This document shows, one piece after another, positions 47,538 through 59,473 of a DNA stretch of 64,000 nt (position 1 is the stretch's first letter; every line of letters starts with the position of its first letter). The notes under the pieces were generated by a model, which saw only the letters and a list, made by a program, of their open reading frames with translations, was not told the DNA's origin and searched no databases. Location: assembly GCA_028023455.1 (NCBI GenBank), contig JAQFVV010006725.1:186001-250000 (forward strand). The letters run 5' to 3'. Origin of the DNA: Epiperipatus broadwayi. Its lineage: Eukaryota; Onychophora; Udeonychophora; Euonychophora; Peripatidae. The position numbers and the translations under genes are program-made.

Positions 47538-50120
47538 TAATTAAAAGGATTATGTTAGTATTTCATTAAGAAATATCAATTCTACTTATTAAATTTAAAA
47601 GTATGCATTTACAATTTTGGAATGTGTGTTTCATTGATTTGATTATCTTAATTGTGTGAAATAATAATCATACTGAGAATGATTATTTAGTCTGTTTCTT
47701 GTATCTGGTTAGAATGGAAAGAACTCAATATTGACTGCTTCTTTAGCTGTTTGTAGTTAAATTAAAGAGATTTGTTTTCTTTAATTCACTAATCCTTGGT
47801 GAAAGTCAATGAAGGCTGCTAGAATGTTAGAGAACTTAATGGAAGACTGGTTTTTGAAGTCTACTTAACCATATTACTGTGATTCTAGGACATCTTTTTT
47901 TTATTTTTATTACAAGGCCTTTTAATTTGGGATAAATATTAGTAATTACACTTACTGGTTTTTGTTTTTTCTAGTGGAAAAGTGACTGCCGGAATAGACG
48001 TCAAATAAACAATAACTTTTTATTCATTCTCTTTTTGTAATAGCTTTACTGTCTAATTTTTTTTTAAAAACTTTTTGTTGCATGCATTTTTATATGAGTG
48101 TTCGACTCAAGAATATGTAATTTTTTTCTATTAGAAAAAAAGTATTGTATGTGCATAATCTAACATGTATAAGGTAGTAAATTTAAAATTTTTTGAAACA
48201 TGAATAAAAAAGAATCCTATAACATTATATATATGAAATATTTATAATAAAAATATCATAAACCTATATAAAATTTATTTAATAAAATTGAAAGCTTAAC
48301 TCTTGGTACTTTATTATATTAAAAAAAAAAGTACAAAATAGATATTGTGGCATTTTGGAAGAATTAAATATTTCACCTATGACACATAAAATTTAAAATA
48401 TATATATTATATATAATAAGACCAAAAAGCACAAAATATATTTATGAAATATAAATAATAATGAAGTCTGTTATCAAATCTGTTCTTATATTGAGATATT
48501 TCTAAACATAAAATATGTTATAAAAATATTAATAATTTATTTTTATAGTTTATTATTGCACACAAAAAAAATTAATTTTTCAAATTTATTGAAGTATATG
48601 GTTAATAAAAAAACCTAATGAAATCATGTTGTTTTTTTCTGTATGAAATTTCAATGGAAAAGAAAGGATTAATCAAAGCTTTGTAAAAAATTTCATTCAA
48701 GAACTGAAAATGTCATGATTTTCTGTAGTTTCAATTGCCATCTATTAAAAAACATAAGCACTATAATTGGAATTAGCTATTAAATGCTCACAACATGAAT
48801 ACATAATGTAACAGATGAACCAACAGTAATTATTATTAAAAAAAGAGGAAAATATATAAACTGTTTAAACAAAAACAATAAAAATTTTAATTTAACTTAA
48901 AAAAAAAAAAAAAAATTACAAACATTTATCCTTGGGATTAAGAATACACAAAAGATTTGAAATATATGTCTGCCTTTATCAATAATTTAATTTTTTTCTT
49001 TTAATTCCCTTAATTAAGGGGATTAGATAAAATATAAGAAAACATGTTGAAAAATTATGTTCAGGTTAACAATAAAATAAAAATTGTCCTCTTATATTTT
49101 TATTAATTACATATTTTAATTAATTAATTAAAATTCTGAAATATATTTTAACTTATTTTTCAGTTTTCTAAATTACAATATTATTTGTTCTTAGAAAAAT
49201 ATAACTATTTATTTAATCAACATATTTTTTTTCCTTAAACTTTCTTTAAGAGACATGCTTATATATCACTATATATTATAACGTTTTTACATTTTGATTT
49301 AGGCTTTCTATTGCACACTGTAAAGTGTTAGTTAGCCAAACTATTTAATAACAATGATCCATTCCAGTAGGAGTGTAGATATTTCAAGAATATAGTTATG
49401 TTTGAATTGACGATGGAGTTAGTTTAATTTATTTAAGAGGATGCCAGAGTCTGTAGATTTCTAATTCTCGTCACATTTTTGATGATGACACTTACAAAAC
49501 AAATAATTAACAGTAAGAGCGGGAATTACATTTTCTCATCAATTAATTTATTATTAGAAATTCCCCCAGGCCTCAATCAAGCATATTGGCAAAGGTAATT
49601 TATACAATTCTCTAAACTTAATAGTAAAATCTGAATAACTAAAATTCAGCACATACAATGAAATGTTTATATTATTAGTAAAAGTTTTATTAACACACGT
49701 TAAATATTTAAACAATAAGTATTAATTAAAATATTGGAAAGAACACACATATGTAGTCCAATAATTACATGAATCAATTCAAATAGTTCATTTTTAAGGA
49801 TAAAATCATAAATATCTCTTCTTTCTTTTTACCAAATTAGAAGTTTATCTTTTAAAATCTAGTTTACAAATCTTATTGATTTATTTAGATAAGTTATGAT
49901 ATGGCCATCATTGACTTACTGATAAGTTCTTTTTATGAGGAATCCGTGATAATTCTTAATGGCTTCATTCTGGTAACACTTTTCACATCTCTGATCCGTA
50001 TTTAGGGCAATGCTAGACAATTTTTGGTTTCTTTTGTGAGAGGTGCAGGTGAACGATCTGTTTCTATTTACACATGGAGACTAGATTCATCATAGTAGTT
50101 CTGGGTAGTAACATTTTATT
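47538..50120. other. Gene-free AT-rich DNA
   Basis: Nothing supportable is found. From about 49,900 the sequence becomes somewhat GC-richer ahead of the candidate start at 50,121. Confidence 0.45.
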
Positions 50121-50166
50121 ATGGCTTCGAAAATGCTGCATACAAGAAACAGCCAGAAAAACTCAG
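50121..50166 (+). CDS. Candidate short first coding exon
   Basis: ATG at 50,121 (TTATTATGGC) opens a reading MASKMLHTRNSQKNS that ends in CTCAG followed by GTAAAA, a usable donor at 50,167, leaving the exon in phase 1. The 200 bases upstream are less AT-rich, as for a 5' untranslated region. The phase does not fit the phase-0 exon at 52,891 without an intermediate exon. This is either a separate gene, an alternative start or chance. Confidence 0.2.
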
Positions 50167-51409
50167 GTAAAAGCCCAATTCTAAACTTATCTGCTTCTTT
50201 TATATTGATGACCATTTTGAGATTTCTGTGTATATCCTTATCTTTTGTGTTATTATCACTCGATAATTTACATTCTTTCTTACTTTTGAGGTACAAAGTT
50301 CTATTTTCTATAACTTATTTTTGCCATCTTTAATTATCGTTAAAATGTTTTACTGTGATAGTAATCTGTATGTGCTTACATTCTTTCCAATATTAACATT
50401 ATTTTAATAAAATAGATAATTTTAAACACAAATAGCTTTCATTGTACATATCAAAAATATATATACATTATACTAACTAATAAAAAAAATTAAATTATGA
50501 TCATTGACGATTTTTAAATTTTACTTAATTTTAAATCTTACTTGGTGTCAATATAATTGAATTATATATATGTAAATGATTCAATATACATATGTGCATT
50601 TATAAATAATAAAAAATAAAGAGATAGCTAAGTTGATGTAGCAAGAATTAAAACTGCCAATGGAGCTATGATGCCCTATATAGTTTTTTAAAGTTGTAAT
50701 TTATTATTGTCCCCTTTTTGATATGGAAAGAATATATATGTGTTTAGATGCAAGGGATATTAGTATATAATTTTTAACTACTTAACAAAATTATTTTTAA
50801 TCCAAATATATGTGGCTATTAAAATGTATACATAATAAATTCTCTGATTGAAGCTGGGTGAATGCTTAGACAATTGAGTATTGTGAACCAACAGTAATGC
50901 TTGATTAGAAATTTTATTTTATAATTCTTTTAGCAAAATTCATTCTACTATCTCACTTTTAGTACTGTATATTAAACTTTCATCATTTCCAAAATATTAC
51001 ACTTTATCACATTAGATTGACTTATAGGTTTAATTGCCATTGTCACATGAGCAGCTTCTTTAAGCTGTCTTCTTTTTGCTATTCTCCTTTACCCAATTTT
51101 TTTTGTATTCATCCAATTGAATGTGTTCATTGGTACATAAATTGTTTGCTGCTTAGACATATCTATCTTGTCTAATCATTGTTGTGTATTTTAATCATTT
51201 TTAAGTGGGTCAGCTTGTTTGATGTAGGGTCTTCCACATTTACATATTTTACAGATGCAATTCTTGTTTTTCAGCATTTCAAGTTTAGGTTTTATAACTG
51301 CAAGTAAAATGCCATTGTCACAAATCTTCGACATAATAATTTGATGATTTATAATTTATTTAAGTATTATTTATTTCTTTATTCTTATTTGCTAAACATG
51401 ACAGCTGTT
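50167..51409. other. Gene-free AT-rich DNA
   Basis: Nothing recognised. Confidence 0.45.
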
Positions 51410-51438
51410 TGTGTGTGTGTGTGTGTGTATGTGTGTGT
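51410..51438. repeat. (GT)n microsatellite
   Basis: About 14 GT units with one GTAT interruption. Confidence 0.9.
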
Positions 51439-51960
51439 AAGTTGTAACAGGTAATATTAATGTGTTAAAGAAAACAAATATGTCAAAAGAGGAAGTGTTA
51501 ATATGTTAAAAAAGACAAGTAAAGATTGAAATAGAAAACGGACTGGGCAGACAATTAGTGAGAAGTTTTTCTTTGATGATTATGAGTGTTCTATAAATAT
51601 CTGGTAGCTATTTATTCTGTTTCTTCTATGTTGTGTAAATATGCATCCAGATACTGAGTGGACTTCAACTCAGTAGAATCCGCACTGAAGGTGAAGAAAG
51701 GGGATTTAGATATGAATGAGGCTGCCTCAGTCTGTATTATAGTTTTTGTATGCCTTATGACTAATTGTAACTAACGATGACTATACTAACTTTTATCTGT
51801 AATATAACGTATTATAATTACATGTAACTAATTGCTATATGAATATGTAAAAATATCAATTCCATTTGTATAAATTAATGCTTGTTGTTATTATTAAATA
51901 ATAGATAACCAAACATATTCATGACCTCATTTTTTATTGTGCTGTTTAACTCAATATATA
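51439..51960. other. Spacer with a short interrupted palindrome
   Basis: No gene is seen. CTGAGT at 51,655 and ACTCAG at 51,669 form an interrupted palindrome in a slightly GC-richer patch (51,640-51,720). Confidence 0.4.
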
Positions 51961-52072
51961 GCACAACTTGGTGCAATTGGATAGACAAGAAAAAAAAAGC
52001 CAATTTGGCTTGGTCAGACAGTAAACTGGAAAAAGCCAGCTTGGTGCAGTCAGTCAATTGAAGAAAAAAAGA
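51961..52072. repeat. Degenerate tandem repeat, three units of 36-38 bases
   Basis: Units start at 51,961 (GCACAACTTGGTGCAATTGG), 51,999 (GCCAATTTGGCTTGGTCAG) and 52,035 (GCCAGCTTGGTGCAGTCAG). Each ends in an A-rich run (AAGAAAAAAAA, GGAAAAA, AAGAAAAAAAGA). A fourth start, GCACGAACTT, follows at 52,072. The minus-strand ORF across it (51,875-52,192) owes its open frame to these repeats and is not taken as a gene. Confidence 0.65.
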
Positions 52073-52890
52073 GCACGAACTTAAGGGGATTGAGACACAA
52101 AATGACATTAACCCCTTATATGAAATGATGTGATTCAACAGCAATACTTTAAATGGGGGGATCTTGAGTATTATCAAGTGTTTTCTGCCCAAATGTAAAT
52201 TTAAATGATTGTTTTAGATTTTCATCTCTATGATGCTTTTCAAATTATTGTCATTTTTTTTATTAGTGCAATTTTTATTTATGTTTTATATCTCTTTCAG
52301 CTAACTCCATCTAAACAATTCTTGTTTTCATTCTTACCAATATCCATGTCTTAAAATTACTTTTGTTCTTTAATTGTTCACTTTGTTCTACAAAGTGTCC
52401 TACTTCAATCTGAACACTTTATTAAACTTTTTCAAAATTTTATCTTATTAGACTAAAAATAAATTTCTTTATTAAAATGCTTTATCATGGAAATTATTCT
52501 AGCATCTCAATTTTAGTAATATATTTTACATCTGTTGATTAATAATAGAACACAAATTAAATGAATGTAATGTAATTAAGAGAAAGAATATTCCGATTTT
52601 TTTAGATATTGATAATACATTTTGTCTACTTTAGATAGACAATAAAATGTCCAAAGAATAATAATTGATCATAGGAAAATTTAAAACAAAAAATGAAGAA
52701 GGATATCTGATAAAAATTTCAGTTATTTTTGCTAATTGAAAGATTTTAAAATCAATTTTTATTAATATGATTTAGCATTTAATTAAATTTATAAATATTA
52801 ACATTATTAATTTACATTTTTATATTAATTAATTATATTTATTTTTACAAATGTTTTATTTTATTTTTTCTTTATTTTTTTTTTTTTCAG
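52073..52890. other. Presumed intron end upstream of the 52.9 kb exon
   Basis: AT-rich sequence ends in a long pyrimidine tract (about 52,864-52,888) and CAG, a strong 3' splice site. Confidence 0.6.
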
Positions 52891-53370
52891 TTTTTGAATA
52901 AAAAAATTGATGTATCCATTGATGACAAAAATTTGATAAGTCAAACTACAGTACCGTTGTTTGAAATAATAAAACATTTCCAATCAGCTGCATCTTCAAT
53001 CTTAGTAAAGGATCATCATCATACACAATCAAATTCTGTTTATTTTCATGCAATAAATTTACATGGAAGTGATAAAACTATTGTAGGAATTAATGAATTA
53101 GAATTAATGAATAGCTTTAGACCTTGCCAGATAACAGTGGATGATATTTTTGTAAAAAATTTCTCGGAATCGGAAACAAAATGTCATGAATCAATTATTA
53201 ATCGAGAAAATCAGCAAGTAACTTTTCTTAAGCCACCATTTTTGTTAAATAATATTGTAGAAATGTGTAAAGTTCATCTTGAAAGTGAAAAAAGAGTTTT
53301 AAAAGAAGATTCAATAGAGAAGCCAACAGAAGAACAGTTGCATAATATATATTTGAAACTTAGCAAAACG
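52891..53370 (+). CDS. Internal coding exon of a host gene (unidentified protein)
   Basis: The exon is bounded by TTTTTTTTTTTTTCAG and by ACG followed by GTAAGTTA. It is 480 bases long, exactly 160 codons, phase 0 at both ends. It starts FLNKKIDVSIDDKNLIS and contains VPLFEIIKHFQSAASSIL, INLHGSDKTIVGINELELM, RPCQITVDDIFVKNF and, at the end, KPTEEQLHNIYLKLSKT. Codon use is balanced compared with the surrounding AT-runs and no transposon motif is seen, so it is a real gene part. It has no signal peptide or membrane segment. I do not firmly recognise it. The final P-T-x-E-Q-L-x-x-x-Y stretch recalls, from memory only, the part before the DUF2358 domain of C6orf136-like mitochondrial proteins, which would fit the presequence-like exon at 37,520. 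The next exon was not found and may lie beyond the window. Confidence 0.75.
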
Positions 53371-55384
53371 GTAAGTTAAAGGATCTTAATTTATATATTG
53401 TAATAATTGTAGATTTGCTAAAGATTTAAAAACATATAGGAACAAATTTTAATTTAATTACAATTGTGTGAAAGTTTCCAAAAAATTATCAACCATAGAA
53501 AAAAAAAATTTTTATTTAAAATTCTTGCATATCTCCATTCTCCAGAAGAGATTGTACTGACTTTTAAATGAATATTCATAAAAACTGAAGATTATGATAT
53601 TTCTAATCTTAAAAAAGTTAATGATCAAAAATAAATATTCTCTACTTCTAAAAGTAAGAGCAGATTTAAGTTGGAGCTTTAGAATACTAGTTATTCATAA
53701 TAAAAACAATATTTCTCATATTATCAGAAATGATTATGATTATACTGATTTGACTCCTTAATCCAGTTAAGTGTAGAAATGGAATAACAGTTGTACCATA
53801 TATTTAAAATTCATACTAGCAATAACTATGTATCATGGTATGATAATTTAGAGATGTTAAATTGTAAGGCATATATTAGAATATTAATATTAATCATTCA
53901 TTAGACTAAAAATTATCCACTTAATGAATAATATTTCTGTAGTGTAATTTTCACTATATTAGTTATTTTATACTACAGAAATATTATTTATTTTATGTTG
54001 GGAGAATATTTTCTATGATTGCTAGACTAAATAGTAATCAGCATTCTGTTTTAAAGACAGCTAGAGTCTCTGGCATGTCAATTTTAACTCTGGTAGTATT
54101 GTTTTATTTTTTTGTTTTGTTTTTTGAGGAGAAACTTCCTTTTATGTAAAGTCAAGATTATTAAATGGGAATAAGCTTATTAATGTTTTTTAAAACCATA
54201 CAGGTTTTGTAGAAAAGTTATTTTTGTATGAGTCCAGGAAATAATATTGATATGGAGTTATTATTCATGTCTATTGTAATTCAATAGACAAAGATTTGCT
54301 GAAAGCAAAATTCTCTGTGTTCATTACTTTTTGATATTTTCAAAAAAATACTTTGGATTTGAAATAAAATTAAACTATTGTTACTATGAAAAACTTATTC
54401 AACCACATTTGATGGAAATCTTGTTATCTATTTTGATTAATAATTTTATATGTTGTTATTGCAAGAGTTTAACCACGTGCCATCAAAGAATGTAGGTTGA
54501 TGGATAGGTTGGATCATGCATACTGAAATATAAGTAATAAGAATCTAATCACAAGTAATATAGATGTGAATTATCTGATATATAAGTAGAATATATTAAG
54601 CAGAAAAGTGATGATGAAATAAGTAAACAGCTTCAGCTGAGCAAAAGTTCAGAATAAAATAAGGTAAACTAAGTTATCATTTTTTTGTAGGAATGGTCTC
54701 TTCATTTTCCAAATGGCATTTTAATGTTTTTGCTACATATTGAGGGAAGAATCAGAAATTTTTTTAGAACTTTGTTAAGAATTATGAAAGGCATTATATA
54801 AAATCTATTTTCCTAATGTTTAATATATTAAAGATGAAATAAGCTTTATGATGTCAACGTATTTTTGGAATTTTTAAGAAACCTCTTTAAAATATATTGG
54901 TTTAACATAATCTGATGTATTATGATATATTTACTAAACAGAATTTTAGTGAAAGTTGCACTGTAGATATCATGTTATGTTCAAATGTTTCTATCATTAG
55001 ATGTTAGTCAATACTCATTAAGTTGTTTATATTAGTCTATGATAATTTTTAGAAGAAAAATATAAATAGATAAAAGATTAGTACTTCATCTTAAAGGTAA
55101 GGATATCATATTATTTTGGATGCCATTAATTTTTATTTCAAAAAGAATATGAATTATCTCTAATTAAGCTTTATTATGATTAAATATGTATTTTCAAATG
55201 AAAGTGGAATTTATAACTTTTTTATTTTCAAGTTTTAACAAGAAGGTAGCAATGAAATGAACTTCTCTATCTTTTTATCTAGATTCTTATAATTTTTAAA
55301 AAATACACTTGTATTTGTATATAAATTTATAAGTATGTAAATATTAAAATATAATGAGTATTTCCCTTATAATAATTTAGATAA
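53371..55384. other. Presumed intron or gene-free DNA with a short hairpin
   Basis: No further exon is recognised. The inverted repeat at 53,923-53,993 is listed separately. Confidence 0.45.
53923..53993. repeat. Short inverted repeat (hairpin)
   Basis: AATAATATTTCTGTAGT (from about 53,927) pairs with ACTACAGAAATATTATT (from about 53,972). A loop of about 30 bases itself contains TAGTGTAATTTTCACTA. It could be a small MITE remnant. No target duplication was found. Confidence 0.6.
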
Positions 55385-55627
55385 AGTTTTCAACTATACC
55401 CAATTAAAACTGCTAATGAATTGAAATCATGTAATGTAGTAATCAACAATAGTATTTATCTTAATTACATTGAACCAAAAGCAACTTCAGTGAATTTTTA
55501 CAGTATTCAAGCATTTCCATTAAGAGTTATATATATTAAAGATTTTCACAGATTTATAAATGTAAATAGAAAAATATGTAATAGAAATTTTTCAAATAAT
55601 AATTTGAATAAAAGGTTTTCTGCTTGA
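55385..55627 (+). other. Doubtful reading frame, possibly part of a gene
   Basis: The stretch reads FQLYPIKTANELKSCNVVIN and later VNFYSIQAFPLRVIYIKDFH, ending at 55,627. It looks more protein-like than most AT-rich frames, but it has no good acceptor (only TTTAGATAAAG upstream) and no donor. A degenerate copy of its first 40 bases recurs at about 55,640-55,680 (CCAATTAAAA, GGTAATG, TTGAAATCA), so it may instead belong to an unrecognised repeat. Confidence 0.2.
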
Positions 55628-55689
55628 TATAACTAGACAACAACCAATTAAAATTGGTAATGCAAGTTGAAATCACATGATCTAATAAT

Positions 55690-58600
55690 AACATGTACTC
55701 ATGACAAATTAATACATGGGCTCCAGAATTAGATTTAATCAATATAATATCATATTACTGTATACTTTACTCATCATCACTAAGAAGAAACAATTGATTC
55801 TTTACAAAGCACAGATATCAAATAATTTGATTCATCAAATATATAAAGAAAATAGAAAAAAAGATTAAATAATAATTATTATTATTAAAAGTAAATAGAA
55901 ATCTAATATTTAAATTTAGTATAAAAAAATGTGCAATGATAATTAAGCACCAAATACATTAAATATATTTATTAGTTCAATCAGAGTGAAATTTTAGAAT
56001 TTTTTTTTTTTTTTCATTTTATATTTTATGCCTTTTCTTAAATAAAATTAATAAAATTGAAACCAAGGTTGGATCATACAAAAAAATATAACAATCAATA
56101 AAAAAAAAAAATCTTTCAGATTTTTATTATATCTCGCAATAAACTAACATTCTAATTTCTATTTCAAAATCTATATTGTTTTCAAAATGGAAAAAAAAAA
56201 AAATTCTATAAAGTTTAATCATTATTTTATACCTTTTATTGTAATAAGTAGTAGTACAAATAAATGTGCATATATATGTGAGCATAAAATGGGTATGTGT
56301 GTAGTAATAATTTAAGCTAAAATATAGATTAATATTTAATAAATGAAATCATGTTATAAAAACAGATTTGATTTTATGGTTGACTAATAATGGAAAACAT
56401 TTCTATCAAAATTACATATATTTTAAATGATTATCTTGCCATAACATCAAAAGGATATGAATTAATAAATTTAAATATAAAGTACATTCAAATAGTTCAA
56501 AAATTACAACATTTTAAATTTATGGAAGCATAGTAAAATTAAAAGTATCATTATATTTCATATTCAAAAAAACATTTTAGAAAATAAAAGTAGTGGTATA
56601 ACATCTTTTATAGATATGTATGTGCTCAAGGATATTCAACTTAACCAATAAAAATAATAAGTTTGATATAAAAATTTTAAGGAGATAAGCTCCTCTAAAG
56701 TGCCATGTTTCTGAGTGATTCCTACTCTTTAGAACAATAAAAATTAACTCTTGATAAAAACTAATAAGACTACTGCCACTGGTAAGTGATTATTATTTAA
56801 TATATAATAACTAATACAAATATTTATACTATCATTAATTTTACAAAATACATATATATTCATTTGCTTTTTGTTCCCTACATGCAAACTTAAACTCTAA
56901 GGCATTCAGAAAATATAATGAAGATCAGTGTGACCTGTTAAAGTTCCTAGATTTGCTTTGTTATTTTCAGAGGCAAGTCTTTACATGGAAGAATCATTCT
57001 AAAGCAGCACACAATGACATATAGCACCTTAATGTGTACGTCAATGTTCATACACATAAGTTCGACAAACAAGTGTCTCTAGGTTGAACAATTTTATGTG
57101 TTCTATTAACTAATTTTAGATTTCTTTTGCATCTAATTTTGTTGATCATTTCAGATCCTGCTGACATTATTTAATATATTATTATCTGTAGATGCATCAG
57201 ATATAAGTCAAATTTTCTATTTTTAATTATTATTAATTAATTAGTTCTACTTAGATTTTGTTGGAACTTAGTTAACTTATCTCTTTTAAGAATTTAAAGA
57301 ATCTAGTTAAAGTTGTTTTATTTGTTTAGTAATTAATCTTTTTGTAAATCTGAATTAGTTTTATTTACAGAGTTGATAAGTTTTATTTTACTTATTTTTC
57401 ACTAAAATATACAAGTATTTTCTCTAACTTTATACCGGTATGTATTTTAACATACGTGCACATACATAACAAAAGCAAGCTTTTTATTTCAAAAAGTGGT
57501 AAGAATTATTGAAAATAAAGTCTATCACATTCATACTGTTATCAGAAAGGTTAAGTAAAAATAAAATTTATTATAAGATAAATATTAATATATATCAGTA
57601 CTATCACTTATAGTAACCAAAGCGCACCCAGATGTACATATAAGTAAAAATTCAACTTTCAGCTATTTCTAATTAACCTTGAAAGTTTTATTAATAATAA
57701 TAATAATAATATATTTTGAGAAAAAGTGTTTTAAAATTAAATTAGAAACTTGACTATAACTTTAAAACTTTTGTACACACACATTTTAGAAGGTTTGTTT
57801 TTTTATTTAAATTGTAATTCTTTCAGTGGAAACTAGCTAGATTAACCATAATATATTAGTAAAAAAAAAAAACCATTAAGGCATTTTAAAATATATATAT
57901 AATTAATATTTGTTATTCTTTTTTTTTTCCTTGAGGGTTTTTTTCTTTCTCTTCCATTACGTTTATTTATTTATTTATTTTTTAGAAAAGAAATATATAT
58001 ACATATATGTACTTGTTTTCTCTTTATATTTAAAAGTATTGAAGACAAGATCATTCTCAGCAAGGCAAAGAATTTAGAAATTTATTTATTTAATAACTAT
58101 GAAAAATTTCATCGAGATTTTAGAAATAGATAAATGGTTTAATGGAATGTAATAACTTCTTTCTGAGGCAATAAACACATTGCAATGCTGTGTGGAAAAA
58201 TCCTTGTAGTCATGTAATGCATTTTAAATATTTTTTTAAAAATAGTGAAGAGTTTTCTACATATAGAGAAAGGTAATTAATTATGGCAGATAACTGTATT
58301 TCATCAATGTTTACACATCATGCTCTTTTTTGATAATCACCTATTTAAAAAAATAGATCATCAACAAATTAATAATATCAAATATTTATAATTAAGCAAA
58401 CAAATGCATATAAAAAATTAAATAATTTTCTTGTTGGCCTTTTTTTTTAATATTAGCATGGAGACTTTCTAAAATATCATAGTGTATCAAATTTTATAAA
58501 CTTTTATATAAAAGCTTATATTAACAGTTATTAAGTTATTTAGGGTTTTTTTTCCAAGTTTACCAATTTTATACATTTTAAAATGTGTATTTTCCTTAGG

Positions 58601-59470
58601 ATCACTGATCTACTTATTTTATTCGGCTAAGTAATAATTTTTACTTTATTTAGCATTTATTGGAGTTAACAAGTTTATAATTAATGTGAAACAGTTCAGA
58701 AATAAATATGCAAATTTAGTTTAAAATTAAATGAGATAATTATCAAAGAAAACAAGAAGATATAGCAAATAAGGAAAAAAAATGGCTTATGACAATGAGA
58801 TTCAAGATGTTTCAAAACAAATTTCTCTTTTTTATTTAACAAATGATTTCATATTATAAATTCTATAGTGCAATAGTTACTCATTATCTTTGCATGACAT
58901 TCCTCTTATATAATTTTAGATAATTTAGTTTTAAAAAATACTAATACTATTTAGAGAAATCTGCTCTTGGTTGGGGTAATATGTTTTTAAAATAATACAT
59001 GATATAACTGGAAATTCCATTCTATTTTAACTGGAATTATTTGGATACTAAGTAAAAATTATATTAAAAAAAGTGGTAAAATGTTTTTAAAAAATTAACT
59101 TTATTTTTAAGTTATTTAATATAAAATTATAAATGAAAATAAAGGCCTTTTAAAGGCAAATAAAATAATATTAATTTCTCTTTTAATAATTTTAAAACTG
59201 TTCATTCTTATAAGCTTTAAAAGTTTCATGGTTTAAACAAACTAATTTGTTTAAAATATAAATAAATTTTCTATTAAAACTTGCAGGTGCAATATTCTTC
59301 ACATATATCTTTTAAACTATTTATTTTTTTATAGTTGTTAACTCTTTTACAACTGACTAACACATTATATAAAAAGGAAAACTTAAATTTAAACTACCAT
59401 TTTCATAGCAAAATATTTTTTTTTAACAGCCCCAGATTTAGCCATTTTTATAATATATATATATGTATAT
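55690..59470. other. Gene-free AT-rich DNA (3.8 kb)
   Basis: Only A/T runs, a (AATA)n/(AAT)n run at about 57,693-57,712 and a (TTTA)n run at 57,961-57,982 are present. No gene is seen. Confidence 0.5.
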
Positions 59471-59473
59471 TGT

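Noticed and set aside
50090-50296. 68-codon minus-strand frame and Cys-containing readings near 49,980-50,010
   Set aside because: CPKYG and RCEKC occur in different frames with stops between; not enough for a zinc finger gene.
51875-52192. 105-codon minus-strand frame
   Set aside because: Runs across the tandem repeat at 51,961-52,072, which explains its length; no known domain.
55421-55627. Third exon of the 37.5/52.9 kb gene
   Set aside because: No adequate acceptor or donor, and part of the segment is repeated just downstream; kept only as a doubtful frame.
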